64,000 nucleotides of DNA, taken from positions 1,116,001-1,180,000 of the forward strand of contig NZ_CP021376.1 of the NCBI RefSeq assembly GCF_002157875.1, in the 5' to 3' direction. The position numbers and the translations under genes were made by a program. Source of the stretch: Oceanisphaera avium (GTDB lineage Bacteria; Pseudomonadota; Gammaproteobacteria; Enterobacterales; Aeromonadaceae). Positions 31,258-40,063 of the stretch are shown one piece after another (position 1 is the stretch's first letter; each line of letters begins with the position of its first letter). A model generated the notes under the pieces. It saw only the letters and a program-made list of their open reading frames with translations. It did not search any database and had not been told where the DNA came from.

Positions 31258-33183
31258 TTACAAAGGCCATACCCAAAGTAACATAGGGATAGTCACTAGT
31301 ATAACCAACAGATCCAGCGGCAGACCTAATCGCCAATAATCACCAAACTTAAAGCCGCCAGGGCCTAAGATTAAGGTGTTATTTTGATGACCAATGGGCG
31401 TTAAAAAGGCACAAGAAGCCCCCACTGCCACCGCCATTAAAAACGGGTCTACACTCACCCCTAATTGGTTAGCGGTGCCGATGGCAATGGGGCACATCAC
31501 AGCCGCAGTCGCGGCGTTATTCATTAAATCAGACAAATTCATGGTGACAATTAATACTAATACCAGCGCAATAATCGCATTGCCTTGTGCTAACTGATGC
31601 AGTAAAAAATTAGCAATTAAGCCGGCGGTACCGGTGGTTTCCATCGCCTGTGCGACTGGGATCAAAGCGCCGAGTAAAATAATCACTGGCCAATCGACGG
31701 CATTATATACGGCACGCGGTGGGACAGTTCGCACTATCATAGACACTAACACCCCAGCCGCGAACGCCACTGCCGTAGGCAAAATACCTAACGCAGCCAC
31801 CGCCACCGACAGCGCCATAATAACGGTGGCCATAATGGCCATGCGCTTATTAGGGATACGCAACTCTCGCTCAGCCAGCGGCACGCAGCCGGTACTGGAG
31901 GCAAATTCCGAAATCGCCTCAGGTCCGCCTTGGATCATTAATAAATCGCCGGCCCGAAACGGCTGAGCCCGCAAACGTTTGACTGAGCGATTCCCTTGAC
32001 GAGAAATAGCCAATAAATTAACGCCAAAACTGGTTCTAATTTGAATACCCGCAGCGGTACGCCCCAAGAGGCCTGAGTTGGGTAATACCACTAACTCACT
32101 TAAAATAACCTCATCATGCTCATGGCTCACTTCTTCTTTTTCAGGCGACTCCTCACTCGTCTTCGCGACCTCAGCATCACTGTGCTCTTTAGCCTTTGCC
32201 GGTTGCGACTCAGTGGCTTTTTCTTTGGCTTGCTTGGCCTTTTCTTTTTCTTTCTCCTTTTCTTTTTCTTCTTTCTCACGCTCTTCACGCGTACTTTTCG
32301 CTTCTTCTAACTTTAAACCCAAACTTGAAATAGCACTGGCAAGCGTTTCCGCCTCGGCCTCTAACATTAAAATATCGCCGGCTCGGGTTCGCCGCCTTGG
32401 GCTGGGCGGCGTGACACGTATTTCGTTGCGCACTAACCCCAGCACTTGGGCATCTGCCTCACTGAGCGCTTGTTCTATATCATGTAACGTCATGCCCTCG
32501 GCTTTACAACCTGGCGGCACTCGCGCTTCGGTAATGTAAGCACCTGAGTCAAAGCTATCGCCGCTAGCTTGCTTGCGCCCCGGCACTATGCGCCACCCTA
32601 TCAATGCCACAAAAGCCACGCCCACCACGGCCACCGTCAAGCCCACCGGTGTAAAATCAAACATATTAAAGTTGCCATCGCCATTGGCTTTGCGAAAGCC
32701 AGACACAATCAAGTTAGGCGGAGTACCAATAAGGGTAGTCATGCCGCCTAAAATGGTGCCAAAGGATAAGGGCATTAATACTTTACCAGTGGCAATATTT
32801 TGTCGCTTGGCCATTTGCATCGCGACCGGCATTAACAGCGCCAGCGCGCCTACGTTATTCATAAATGCCGATAAAAAAGCACCCAGTGCCGTGAGTGCAG
32901 CAATAGAGAGAGTGGGCCCTGCATTAGCCGGCAATAACCAGCGAGTCAGCACATCTACCGCACCTGAGCTTTGTAAACCTTTACTCAAAATCAAGACACA
33001 GGCCACACTGATCACGGCCGGATGACTAATGCCCTCAAACGCCGACTCTGCAGGTACTAATCCTGCAAAAACACACGCTAATAATGCGGCGGCAGCGACC
33101 ATATCGTGGCGCCAGCGCCCCCATAAAAAAAGCAATACGGTGCATAATAAAATAATACTAATGGTGATTTGAGCTGAGTCCAC
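31258..33183 (-). CDS. SLC13-family permease with two TrkA-C domains
   Basis: A 641-aa inner-membrane permease of the DASS/SLC13 (CitMHS-like) superfamily. The first membrane half holds SAFMNNVGALALLMPVA and GGMTTLIGTPPNLIVS, and the second holds MNNAATAAVMCPIA and LTPIGHQNN; these are the paired helix-hairpin motifs. Between them are two RCK_C-type domains (GDILMLEAE and GDLLMIQGG). Between those two domains is an unusual stretch of about 65 mostly charged residues (about 293-357). Substrate is unknown; relatives carry dicarboxylates or sulfate. GTG at 33183 is preferred because AGGAG lies eight bases upstream. Confidence 0.88.
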   Translation of the reverse strand: MDSAQITISIILLCTVLLFLWGRWRHDMVAAAALLACVFAGLVPAESAFEGISHPAVISVACVLILSKGLQSSGAVDVLTRWLLPANAGPTLSIAALTALGAFLSAFMNNVGALALLMPVAMQMAKRQNIATGKVLMPLSFGTILGGMTTLIGTPPNLIVSGFRKANGDGNFNMFDFTPVGLTVAVVGVAFVALIGWRIVPGRKQASGDSFDSGAYITEARVPPGCKAEGMTLHDIEQALSEADAQVLGLVRNEIRVTPPSPRRRTRAGDILMLEAEAETLASAISSLGLKLEEAKSTREEREKEEKEKEKEKEKAKQAKEKATESQPAKAKEHSDAEVAKTSEESPEKEEVSHEHDEVILSELVVLPNSGLLGRTAAGIQIRTSFGVNLLAISRQGNRSVKRLRAQPFRAGDLLMIQGGPEAISEFASSTGCVPLAERELRIPNKRMAIMATVIMALSVAVAALGILPTAVAFAAGVLVSMIVRTVPPRAVYNAVDWPVIILLGALIPVAQAMETTGTAGLIANFLLHQLAQGNAIIALVLVLIVTMNLSDLMNNAATAAVMCPIAIGTANQLGVSVDPFLMAVAVGASCAFLTPIGHQNNTLILGPGGFKFGDYWRLGLPLDLLVILVTIPMLLWVWPL

Positions 33184-33433
33184 GAGGTGCGCTCCTAACA
33201 AGAGGCAGGGTCTTACATGACTAATAGCTCACAATCACATATTTTAATTATATTTAATACTCAAACGTGACCTTTAACCTGCGCCTGTCACACTTATTAA
33301 CAATAATGATCCGCTGGCAGCGCGTGCCCGCTATAAGCATGCAGCCAGCTCTCGTGGCGTACGCCATTAGGCGATAGTGGTCTTTGTCGACCTAGCAGGA
33401 TAAAATCATTTTTTTATAAAAACGGGTGAACGC

Positions 33434-34267
33434 ATGATCAAGCTTGGCGATAACAATAATCTTCCAGTGTTACGACTCGAAGAAAAAGGAGCCTGGTTAG
33501 ATGCCAGTCCTTACGGTGAAGTGTTTATTACTCAGCGCCAGCTTCCCGCTCACTGCCAGCCTGGCGATCACCTGTCCGTGTTTATATATTTAGATGCCGA
33601 CTTAGCGCCGGTGGCCACTACCGAGCAACCTAAGGCAAAAGTAGAACAATTTGCCAGCCTAAAAGTGGTCACCAGCAATCGTTTAGGGGCCTTTCTTGAT
33701 TGGGGCATGAAAAAAGATATTTTTGTCCCCGAGCGCAATCAAGCCAGCCCCATGGAAGTGGGGCGCAATTATGTGGTTTATATTTATTTAGACCATGAAG
33801 GGCGCATGGTGGCGAGCTCTAAGCTGGATCGCTTTTTAAGCCGTGAATTTCCTGACTATCAAGTTGGCGCCGAAGTGGACTTAGTGATCACCGAGCGCAC
33901 GCAGCTTGGTTTTAAAGCGCTAGTAGATAATGCATACGGTGGGCTTATCTTTGCCTCAGACACGCCCGGCCACCTGCCGGTGGGTTTGCACACCAAAGGC
34001 TACATTAAACAGGTGCGCGACGATGGCAAGCTGGACTTAAGCTTAATAAAACCCCAAGTTGGTAAACAAGATATTGATGCGACCGCGTTAATGATCCTCG
34101 ATAAGCTGTCCCGGGCCGGTGGTCACATGGCGGTGAATGATAAAACGGATCCTGATACTATTTTTCGCTTATTTGGCACCAGTAAAGGCACCTTTAAAAA
34201 AGCCATCGGTGGCTTATATAAACAAGGTAAAATTAGCATCGAAAAAGACGGTATTAAGCTGCGCTAA
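33434..34267 (+). CDS. cvfB: CvfB family S1-type RNA-binding protein
   Basis: The 277-aa product resembles Staphylococcus CvfB and Bacillus YitL: several S1/OB-like domains (GAWLDASPYGEVFIT, LGAFLDWGMKKDIFVP, GFKALVDNAYGGLIFASD) and a C-terminal winged helix (FGTSKGTFKKAIGGLYKQGKISIEKDGIKL). CvfB binds RNA and affects virulence genes in S. aureus; here a role in RNA metabolism or translation is inferred. It is a single gene, divergent from the SLC13 gene across a 250-bp gap in which I see no further feature. Confidence 0.88.
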   Translation: MIKLGDNNNLPVLRLEEKGAWLDASPYGEVFITQRQLPAHCQPGDHLSVFIYLDADLAPVATTEQPKAKVEQFASLKVVTSNRLGAFLDWGMKKDIFVPERNQASPMEVGRNYVVYIYLDHEGRMVASSKLDRFLSREFPDYQVGAEVDLVITERTQLGFKALVDNAYGGLIFASDTPGHLPVGLHTKGYIKQVRDDGKLDLSLIKPQVGKQDIDATALMILDKLSRAGGHMAVNDKTDPDTIFRLFGTSKGTFKKAIGGLYKQGKISIEKDGIKLR

Positions 34268-34470
34268 CCTGGCACTGGCACCTGTTTATGCCACCATTTG
34301 CATCTCTTGGCTTGATTGCGTGTCAGTTTGGCATTTAAATCGCGAGTCGGTATTCTTAGGTGGGTATTTTTAATGCTTGCCTATTTATGTCACGCTTAGC
34401 AATACCATTCGCTTTATTCAGCTTTTAATCAAGCTTGTCTTCTCGTATCACCAACCTAAGGCTAATCACA

Positions 34471-35460
34471 ATGACAGCACCTATTAGAGTCGCCATCGCT
34501 GGCTACGGCAACCTCGGACGCGGCGCCCAAGCCGCCATTAAACAAAGCCCCGACATGCAATTAGTCGGTGTTTTTAGCCGTCGCGACCCAAGCTCCGTCA
34601 CTCTTATTGACGCCAGCGTGCCCGTCTATTCCATGGACGATATTGAACACTATAAAAATGACATAGATGTGTTAATTCTGTGCGGTGGCTCTAAATCAGA
34701 CTTACCCGAGCAAGGGCCGTATCTTGCTAGCTTGTTTAATATCGTTGACAGTTTTGATACTCACGCAAATATCCCAGACTATTACGCCGCACTCGATACT
34801 CCCGCCACTCAAGCAGGCAAAGTAGCCTTATTATCGGTTGGTTGGGATCCGGGTCTGTTTTCTATTAACCGCTTATATGGCGAAGCTATTCTACCCGCTG
34901 GCGAGACCTACACCTTTTGGGGAAAAGGCTTAAGCCAAGGCCATTCCGATGCGGTGCGCCGTGTCGCGGGCGTAAAATCAGGCGTGCAATATACGCTCCC
35001 CTCAGAGTCTGCTATGGCCAGAGTGCGCAGTGGTGAACAACCACAATTAACCACGCGAGAAAAACACACCCGCGAGTGCTTTATTGTGCTAGAAGAAAGT
35101 GCCGACGCCGATACCGTGCGCGAGGCGATTGTAACTATGCCCAATTATTTCGCCGACTTTGACACTAGCGTCAATTTCATTGACCAAGCGACCTTTGATG
35201 CCGAGCATCAAAGCATGCCCCACGGTGGCTTTGTGATCCGCAGCGGCGTCAGTGGTGCCGAGCAAGCGAATCAAGTGTTAGAGTTTTCGCTAAAGCTTGG
35301 CAGCAATCCTGGATTTACTTCTAGTGTATTAGTGGCATACGCCCGCGCCGCCTTTAAAATGAACCAAAACGGTGAACAAGGCGCAAGAACGGTATTAGAT
35401 GTGGCCCCCGGCCTCTTGTCTCCTAAAAGCCCCGCTCAGTTACGTAAAGAGCTGCTATAA
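34471..35460 (+). CDS. ddh: meso-Diaminopimelate D-dehydrogenase
   Basis: Ddh reductively aminates tetrahydrodipicolinate to meso-diaminopimelate with NADPH and ammonia, a one-step shortcut in lysine and peptidoglycan synthesis. The 329-aa product has the N-terminal Rossmann motif VAIAGYGNLGRG (about residues 7-18) and the Ddh segments GVFSRRDP, LCGGSKSDLPEQGPYLA, VDSFDTH, SVGWDPGLFSINR, FWGKGLSQGHSDA and the C-terminal NPGFTSSVLVAYARAA. ATG at 34471 gives the family start. It is a single gene with a terminator. The enzyme is best known from Corynebacterium and some Bacillaceae and is patchy in Proteobacteria. Confidence 0.93.
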   Translation: MTAPIRVAIAGYGNLGRGAQAAIKQSPDMQLVGVFSRRDPSSVTLIDASVPVYSMDDIEHYKNDIDVLILCGGSKSDLPEQGPYLASLFNIVDSFDTHANIPDYYAALDTPATQAGKVALLSVGWDPGLFSINRLYGEAILPAGETYTFWGKGLSQGHSDAVRRVAGVKSGVQYTLPSESAMARVRSGEQPQLTTREKHTRECFIVLEESADADTVREAIVTMPNYFADFDTSVNFIDQATFDAEHQSMPHGGFVIRSGVSGAEQANQVLEFSLKLGSNPGFTSSVLVAYARAAFKMNQNGEQGARTVLDVAPGLLSPKSPAQLRKELL

Positions 35461-35481
35461 CACTACTTAGTTATCACCAAT

Positions 35482-35520
35482 AAAAAAGCGGCGCACTGAA
35501 TAATAAGCGCCGCTTTTTTT
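35482..35520. terminator. Bidirectional terminator between ddh and yqcA
   Basis: AAAAAAGCGGCGC pairs with GCGCCGCTTTTTT around a 12-base loop, with T-runs on both strands. It serves the convergent genes ddh and yqcA. Confidence 0.9.
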
Positions 35521-35532
35521 ATAGTGATAGGA

Positions 35533-35973
35533 TTAAAGCTTGGCAATAAAGCGACTGAGCCACATTAAAGCCGGCTCTTCAGGGTCGAGGGTCTCACTGG
35601 CATTTATCGTTAGCATCTCAATTACAGGCTGCGCGCTGAGCGCTTGTAATTGACTATTGAGTTGCTTTCCTGCGCCACAAAAATGCTCATAGCTACTATC
35701 GCCTAGGGCGGCCAGCGCATAGCGCACCTGTGGCAAGGGGCCACTGTCTTGTTGTAGCTCCAAAAACAGCGGTAATATATCTGCTGGCAGCTCGCCATCA
35801 CCGGTAGTTGAGGTCACTAACAACCAAAAATGCTCAGGATTTAAGTCCGCTAAAGTGGCCTCTTCATGAAGCGCTACCCTATGACCGGCGCCAATTAATG
35901 CTTCTTCTAACCTCTCTGCCACCGACATGGCCGAGCCATAGACGCTACCTACAATAATCTCTACTGCGCTCAT
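35533..35973 (-). CDS. yqcA: YqcA-type flavodoxin
   Basis: A 146-aa flavodoxin-fold electron carrier that should bind FMN. The phosphate loop is GSVYGSAMSVAE near residues 8-19, and TSTTGDGELPADILP and LAALGDSSYEHFCGAGK contact the isoalloxazine. It fits E. coli YqcA better than MioC because of the neighbours: yqcA-truC-yqcC is the E. coli order. A link between this flavodoxin and the tRNA enzyme is suggested only by position. A 128-bp gap separates it from truC. Confidence 0.85.
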   Translation of the reverse strand: MSAVEIIVGSVYGSAMSVAERLEEALIGAGHRVALHEEATLADLNPEHFWLLVTSTTGDGELPADILPLFLELQQDSGPLPQVRYALAALGDSSYEHFCGAGKQLNSQLQALSAQPVIEMLTINASETLDPEEPALMWLSRFIAKL

Positions 35974-36101
35974 TCTGACTCCTTACTGTGCCACTCGTTG
36001 TCTTAGTTAAGCGCACTTTTTTCGCTCATTATTCACAACAAACTAATAAACGAGTGTGATTTTTTAACCGTCGTTAGCACTAGTGTGTAATGTAAACAAT
36101 T

Positions 36102-36866
36102 CTAATTCAAATAACACTGCCAATTAAAAGCTTGCGCTAACTGATGCCACTGGCTATCTAAAGGAGCCGTTAACTGCAGGGGCGTGTTATTAAGCGGATG
36201 GCGAAAATTTAAGTGCTGAGCATGTAACAACAAGCGTCCACAGCCATAATGCTGTCGAAAAAAGCGATTATGACGACCCTCCCCATGACTGGTGTCGCCC
36301 ACGATAGGATGAAATAAATGCGCCATATGGCGGCGCAGTTGATGCTTACGACCGGTTTCTGGCAGTAAGCGCACCAGACTATAGCGACTGGTGGCGTGTT
36401 TTTTTGATACGGCGAAGGGTAACTCAATTTGCGCTAAGCTCTGCCAATAAGTAATGGCTTCTTGGGCGGGTTTATCTAAGTCGGCAAATTTATCGGCAAT
36501 GGCATCCGCTTGAAAACTCAGCGCATAATCAAGGCGGCCTTGTGCTGGCATAAAGCCGCGTACTATCGCTAAGTAACTTTTCTCTATTTGATGGGCGCTA
36601 AAAGCTTCACTTAATTGGCGCGCAATGACTGCATTTTTAGCAAATAACAATACGCCAGAGGTCGGTCTATCGAGACGATGTACCGGAAATACATGACAAC
36701 CCACCGCATCTCGAGTGAGCTGCACAGCAAAGCGGGTTTCCCCTTTATCTAACCAGCTGCGATGGACTAATAAACCCGCCTCTTTATTAATGGCCACTAA
36801 GCTGTCGTCTTCATAGATAATATGAATTCCGTTGGTCGCTATGCGCGACTGAGCCTGGCTCAGCAC
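36102..36866 (-). CDS. truC: tRNA pseudouridine(65) synthase
   Basis: TruC makes pseudouridine at position 65 of tRNA-Ile and tRNA-Asp. The 254-aa product is of the RluA family, with the catalytic Asp in VHRLDRPTSGVLLFAK and the further motifs LETGRKHQLRRHMAHL-like and HPIVGDTSHG. The start is a GTG at 36866 that overlaps the yqcC stop by seven bases, showing translational coupling. An N-terminal extension of about ten residues relative to E. coli is weakly supported. Confidence 0.93.
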   Translation of the reverse strand: MLSQAQSRIATNGIHIIYEDDSLVAINKEAGLLVHRSWLDKGETRFAVQLTRDAVGCHVFPVHRLDRPTSGVLLFAKNAVIARQLSEAFSAHQIEKSYLAIVRGFMPAQGRLDYALSFQADAIADKFADLDKPAQEAITYWQSLAQIELPFAVSKKHATSRYSLVRLLPETGRKHQLRRHMAHLFHPIVGDTSHGEGRHNRFFRQHYGCGRLLLHAQHLNFRHPLNNTPLQLTAPLDSQWHQLAQAFNWQCYLN

Positions 36867-37195
36867 TGTCTTGCCACGGCTTGCCCAGATAAAGCGGCAT
36901 CTAATTGCGCAATGGCCGCTAATAAGGGCTGCATATCTTCCTCGTATCCCGCATAGGTATACTCAGCCATAGGATAAACGCTGATCTCGGTGGGCAGCGC
37001 CCGATTAAGCTTTAACAATTGGCGCAAGCGTGCCAGCAATACAAATTGTAACCACTGCGCCAAGCTTAAGGTGTCGACACAAAAGGGTAATTCACTGGCC
37101 AGTGCTTCATGACTAGGAGGCGTGTCACTCCACCAGCCGAGGATTTTTAACTCTTGTTCAATGGCACTTAAATATTTTTCTACTTTATCAGGCAT
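36860..37195 (-). CDS. yqcC: YqcC family protein
   Basis: A 111-aa protein of the YqcC (DUF446) family, function unknown, predicted all-helical. Recognisable segments are IEQELKILGWW, FCVDTLSLAQWLQFVLLARLRQLL and the C-terminal LLAAIAQLDAAL. It almost always precedes truC and here overlaps it. No catalytic residues are evident. It is divergent from the DUF3549 gene across 117 bp. Confidence 0.87.
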   Translation of the reverse strand: MPDKVEKYLSAIEQELKILGWWSDTPPSHEALASELPFCVDTLSLAQWLQFVLLARLRQLLKLNRALPTEISVYPMAEYTYAGYEEDMQPLLAAIAQLDAALSGQAVARQC

Positions 37196-37312
37196 GGTCT
37201 CTATCGCAGTTAATGGCTTTACTGTGCGCGCTCAGCGCCTTAAAACACCCCGCCACTATACCATCTTGGCGCCATACTCCCTATAATCAGCGCCATGCAA
37301 GAGGAGACATCG

Positions 37313-38347
37313 ATGCAAATAAATACCTTGAGTGAATTTTTAACCCAGGCCGGCACCGAGTTTCGCCTTTATGATCTGGGGCGTCGTTTACAGCCGCTTG
37401 CGAGCGCCGATTTCTTAGCCATTGAAGCCCATCAGCGCCCCTACCCTTGGCCCTTACAGCGCCATGCCTGGTTAGCAGTATGCTATTGGCAAAGTCACAC
37501 TGTTAACCAGCCCTATATTTGGTTTTTAAAACTCCCCTTAGATGAGCGAGGCTTATTAAATAATGGCGCTATTAAATATTTTTTGGCCAGTTTAGTAGAA
37601 CAATTAGGGCAAGAGCTCAGTGCGCCCTTAACCCAAGAACAACAACAAAAATTAGCCCAAACGCCCTTTACCTTTGCGCCTTCTCAAGAAAAGCTAGCCG
37701 CTTTTCATGCTCGCTTAGGGCTTACGCTAAAAACTCCTCCTTCTCCTTATTATCAAGGGGCGCTAAATTATTTAGTTAACCCGAGTCAACAAGATTGGCA
37801 ACAACTAGGACTACAAGGCTTAGCGGAGGTAGCGGCCCGACTGCATCAAGAGCCAGCGCTGAGCCAGCAGTTAGTCGCACAGTGGCCACATTTAGCTGCT
37901 GCAGTACAAACTGCGCTATGCCAGCAGTGTGAGCACCAACCTCTACCAAGGGCGGTGGAGGAGTTATTTATGAATGAAATAAGCCACCAGCTCGAGCGCC
38001 AAGAGATTGACGATGAACGTCTATCTTTATTATTACGTGCCTGTGCGGCTAATCCTACCTCCCCCCAGCGCCAGCAAAAAATAGCCACCTTGCTTAAAGT
38101 GGCCCCCAGCCAAGCGCTGATCTTATGTTTAGTGGCACGCCTTTGGCAGGACTTGACCGATGAAATGCTGTTGTTAAGTTATTTAAACCAGCTTGCTCAG
38201 CATCACGGTGATATTTTTAATAGTGTATTTAACGAGTTAGTCACCACCCCAGCACTGCGCCCGCTCATCTTAAGTAACTTGCACCACCCTCAGCTGTCAG
38301 TGGCGGCTCAGCGCGCCTTAGGACAACTTTTTTCGAGCTCCTCATGA
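37313..38347 (+). CDS. DUF3549 family protein
   Basis: A 344-aa cytoplasmic protein of the DUF3549 family, function unknown. It begins QINTLSEFLTQAGTEFRLYDLGRRLQPL and contains WPLQRHAWLAVCYW, PYIWFLKLPLDERGLLN and, in the C-terminal half, helical repeats resembling HEAT or armadillo units (an inference from the Leu/Ala pattern). The ATG at 37313 follows GAGGAGA. Its last four bases overlap the next gene (ATGA). It opens a run of five small unknown genes up to syd. Confidence 0.85.
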   Translation: MQINTLSEFLTQAGTEFRLYDLGRRLQPLASADFLAIEAHQRPYPWPLQRHAWLAVCYWQSHTVNQPYIWFLKLPLDERGLLNNGAIKYFLASLVEQLGQELSAPLTQEQQQKLAQTPFTFAPSQEKLAAFHARLGLTLKTPPSPYYQGALNYLVNPSQQDWQQLGLQGLAEVAARLHQEPALSQQLVAQWPHLAAAVQTALCQQCEHQPLPRAVEELFMNEISHQLERQEIDDERLSLLLRACAANPTSPQRQQKIATLLKVAPSQALILCLVARLWQDLTDEMLLLSYLNQLAQHHGDIFNSVFNELVTTPALRPLILSNLHHPQLSVAAQRALGQLFSSSS

Positions 38348-38646
38348 CGGAATTACTGGGGCTGGTCGGCTTATTTTTATTCGGCGCAATATATTGGCAA
38401 TTTAGGCGCCAAAGCGAATTTGCGCAGCTGTGGCTGACACGGTATTGTCAACAGCAAGACTTTCAATTGCTTAGCGTTTATCGCTATCGTTTTATGTGGA
38501 AAAAAGGACGGGTACTAACGCAGTTTCGTTTTGAGTTTAGCCACGATGGCTTACAACATAACGAAGGTAAATTGTGGTTACATCATTTGCGCGTGCTTAA
38601 GGTTGAGCTGCCCATTTTACGAGAACCTGCTAACCCGTCTTTATAA
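38344..38646 (+). CDS. DUF3301 family membrane protein
   Basis: A 100-aa protein with one N-terminal membrane segment (LLGLVGLFLFGAIYW) followed by a cytoplasmic basic part: LTRYCQQQDFQLLSVYRYRFMWKKGRVLTQFRFEFS. This matches the DUF3301 family, function unknown. The start overlaps the preceding gene by four bases, so it is translationally coupled to it. Confidence 0.85.
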   Translation: MTELLGLVGLFLFGAIYWQFRRQSEFAQLWLTRYCQQQDFQLLSVYRYRFMWKKGRVLTQFRFEFSHDGLQHNEGKLWLHHLRVLKVELPILREPANPSL

Positions 38647-38689
38647 CACGCCAGCATTTTGCTACTGATAACGTAAAGGAGTATTTATC

Positions 38690-38917
38690 ATGGAACATAC
38701 CCATCACCCACTGAGTGAATTATTTGAACAGCTTGGCTTAGAGTCCGGTCACGATGCCATAGAACATTTTATTAGTAGTCATAGCTTGCCGGAAAATATT
38801 GAACTCGCTAATGCCCCCTTTTGGAGCCAGCCCCAAGCCAGCTTTTTAAAAGAAGAATGGCACGCCGACTCCGATTGGGCCGAAGTGATTGATCAATTAA
38901 ATATTCGCCTTCGATAA
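38690..38917 (+). CDS. DUF2789 family protein
   Basis: A 75-aa acidic protein matching the DUF2789 family: LSELFEQLGLESGHDAIEHFISSHSLPENIELANAPFWSQPQASFLKEEW is followed by WAEVIDQLNIRL. Function is unknown. AAAGGAG precedes the ATG at a workable distance. Its stop shares one base with the next start (TAATG). Confidence 0.83.
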   Translation: MEHTHHPLSELFEQLGLESGHDAIEHFISSHSLPENIELANAPFWSQPQASFLKEEWHADSDWAEVIDQLNIRLR

Positions 38918-39252
38918 TGTCTCACCCGCCTATTCTAGCGGCGATAAGCCAGCTACACCGTGAAGGGAAAGCCATTACTACCGCTGCGGTGAAAGCAAAA
39001 TTGACCACGGCGGTAGCACTTAGCGAGTTACTGCCCTTAATTGCGCGTTACAAATCCCAACCTGAATTATTAATAGCAGACACGCTTAAGCAGCCGCCCT
39101 CCTCATTAGCAAAAGAAGCGCTGACGCTTGATGAGCGCGTCAGCGCACTAGAAAAAGTGGTCGCTGAGCAAGCCTTAACCATACGCCAACTTGAGGCGCA
39201 GCTGCTTGGCGCAACCACACAACCCCTTTCTTTTACTGGCGTGCGGGAGTGA
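38917..39252 (+). CDS. Hypothetical protein with C-terminal coiled coil
   Basis: I do not recognise this 111-aa protein as a named family. The N-terminal half (ISQLHREGKAITTAAVKAKL to LLPLIARYKSQ) looks like a small helix-turn-helix, and the C-terminal half (LTLDERVSALEKVVAEQALTIRQLEAQL) has a heptad pattern for a short coiled coil. The layout resembles KfrA-like DNA-binding proteins in miniature, but that is a guess. It is one-base coupled to the DUF2789 gene. Confidence 0.65.
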   Translation: MSHPPILAAISQLHREGKAITTAAVKAKLTTAVALSELLPLIARYKSQPELLIADTLKQPPSSLAKEALTLDERVSALEKVVAEQALTIRQLEAQLLGATTQPLSFTGVRE

Positions 39253-39259
39253 TGGTGTA

Positions 39260-40033
39260 ATGTGGCTATGTGAACTGCATTTTGATTGTTACCAAGAAAC
39301 TGAACTGGCGGCCATAGAGCCCGCGCTTCAGCAATTTATTGATGCACTGCGCTATAACGGGCAAATTATTGGTCGTGAATTCCCCTGTGCATTGCTCACA
39401 GATGGTGTAACGACGCGCGTCGTTTGCCCCGAACCAGACAGCTTGCATGCGCGCTACCATAGCCGCCAAGTGGAACAAGCGCTGGGTGTCTTGCATCAAG
39501 CAGGCTTAACTAGCCCTAAAGTCAGCACTAAAGGCCAAGATCTTAATTCAGATACCACAGATGCCTGTAGCACCCGAGCTTGGCAAGTGCTCTACACCAC
39601 TTACTTGCATTCTTGCTCGCCCGTACGCTGTGGTGAGCATCTCGCGCCTGTGCCTTTATATCAGCTGCCGGCAATAAGTAATGGCGATAATAAACAGATA
39701 ATAAAATGGCAAGAAGACTGGGAGGCCTGTGATCAGTTGCAAATGAATGGCTCTATCTTAGAGCATGGCGCCCTTAGCGAATTAGGCGATACCCACAGCC
39801 GCCTTAGCCAGCGCGGTAGAAAACTGGCGCGCCAACTGGAAGCAAACAGCAAGATCCCCACTTATTATTATTTATATCGAGTGGGCGGAGAAACCGAGTT
39901 GAGTGAGCGCCAGCGCCCTTGCCCCAGCTGTGGCGGGGCTTGGCAATTACCCGCGCCGTTACATGACATCTTTGATTTTAAATGTGAGCCTTGTCGATTA
40001 GTGTCTAATGTATCTTGGGATTTTAAAAACTAG
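39260..40033 (+). CDS. DUF2310 zinc-ribbon protein
   Basis: A 257-aa protein of the DUF2310 family, described as zinc-ribbon and possibly nucleic-acid binding. The N-terminal part (MWLCELHFDCYQETELAAIEPALQQFIDALR) resembles the family start. The C-terminus carries the ribbon CPSCGG and, 20 residues on, CEPC. The central DTHSRLSQRGRKLARQLE is also typical. ATG at 39260 is chosen because an upstream ATG (39191) lies inside the previous gene. Its function is unknown. It is the last gene of the run. Confidence 0.85.
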   Translation: MWLCELHFDCYQETELAAIEPALQQFIDALRYNGQIIGREFPCALLTDGVTTRVVCPEPDSLHARYHSRQVEQALGVLHQAGLTSPKVSTKGQDLNSDTTDACSTRAWQVLYTTYLHSCSPVRCGEHLAPVPLYQLPAISNGDNKQIIKWQEDWEACDQLQMNGSILEHGALSELGDTHSRLSQRGRKLARQLEANSKIPTYYYLYRVGGETELSERQRPCPSCGGAWQLPAPLHDIFDFKCEPCRLVSNVSWDFKN

Positions 40034-40063
40034 CTTGGCGCATCTGCGAGTGTAGGCGTGATA

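Noticed and set aside
32078..32539. Plus-strand open frame of 153 codons inside the SLC13 gene
   Set aside because: It mirrors the Glu/Lys-rich insert, giving a Ser/Phe-rich product with no family match. The minus-strand frame is clearly the real gene.
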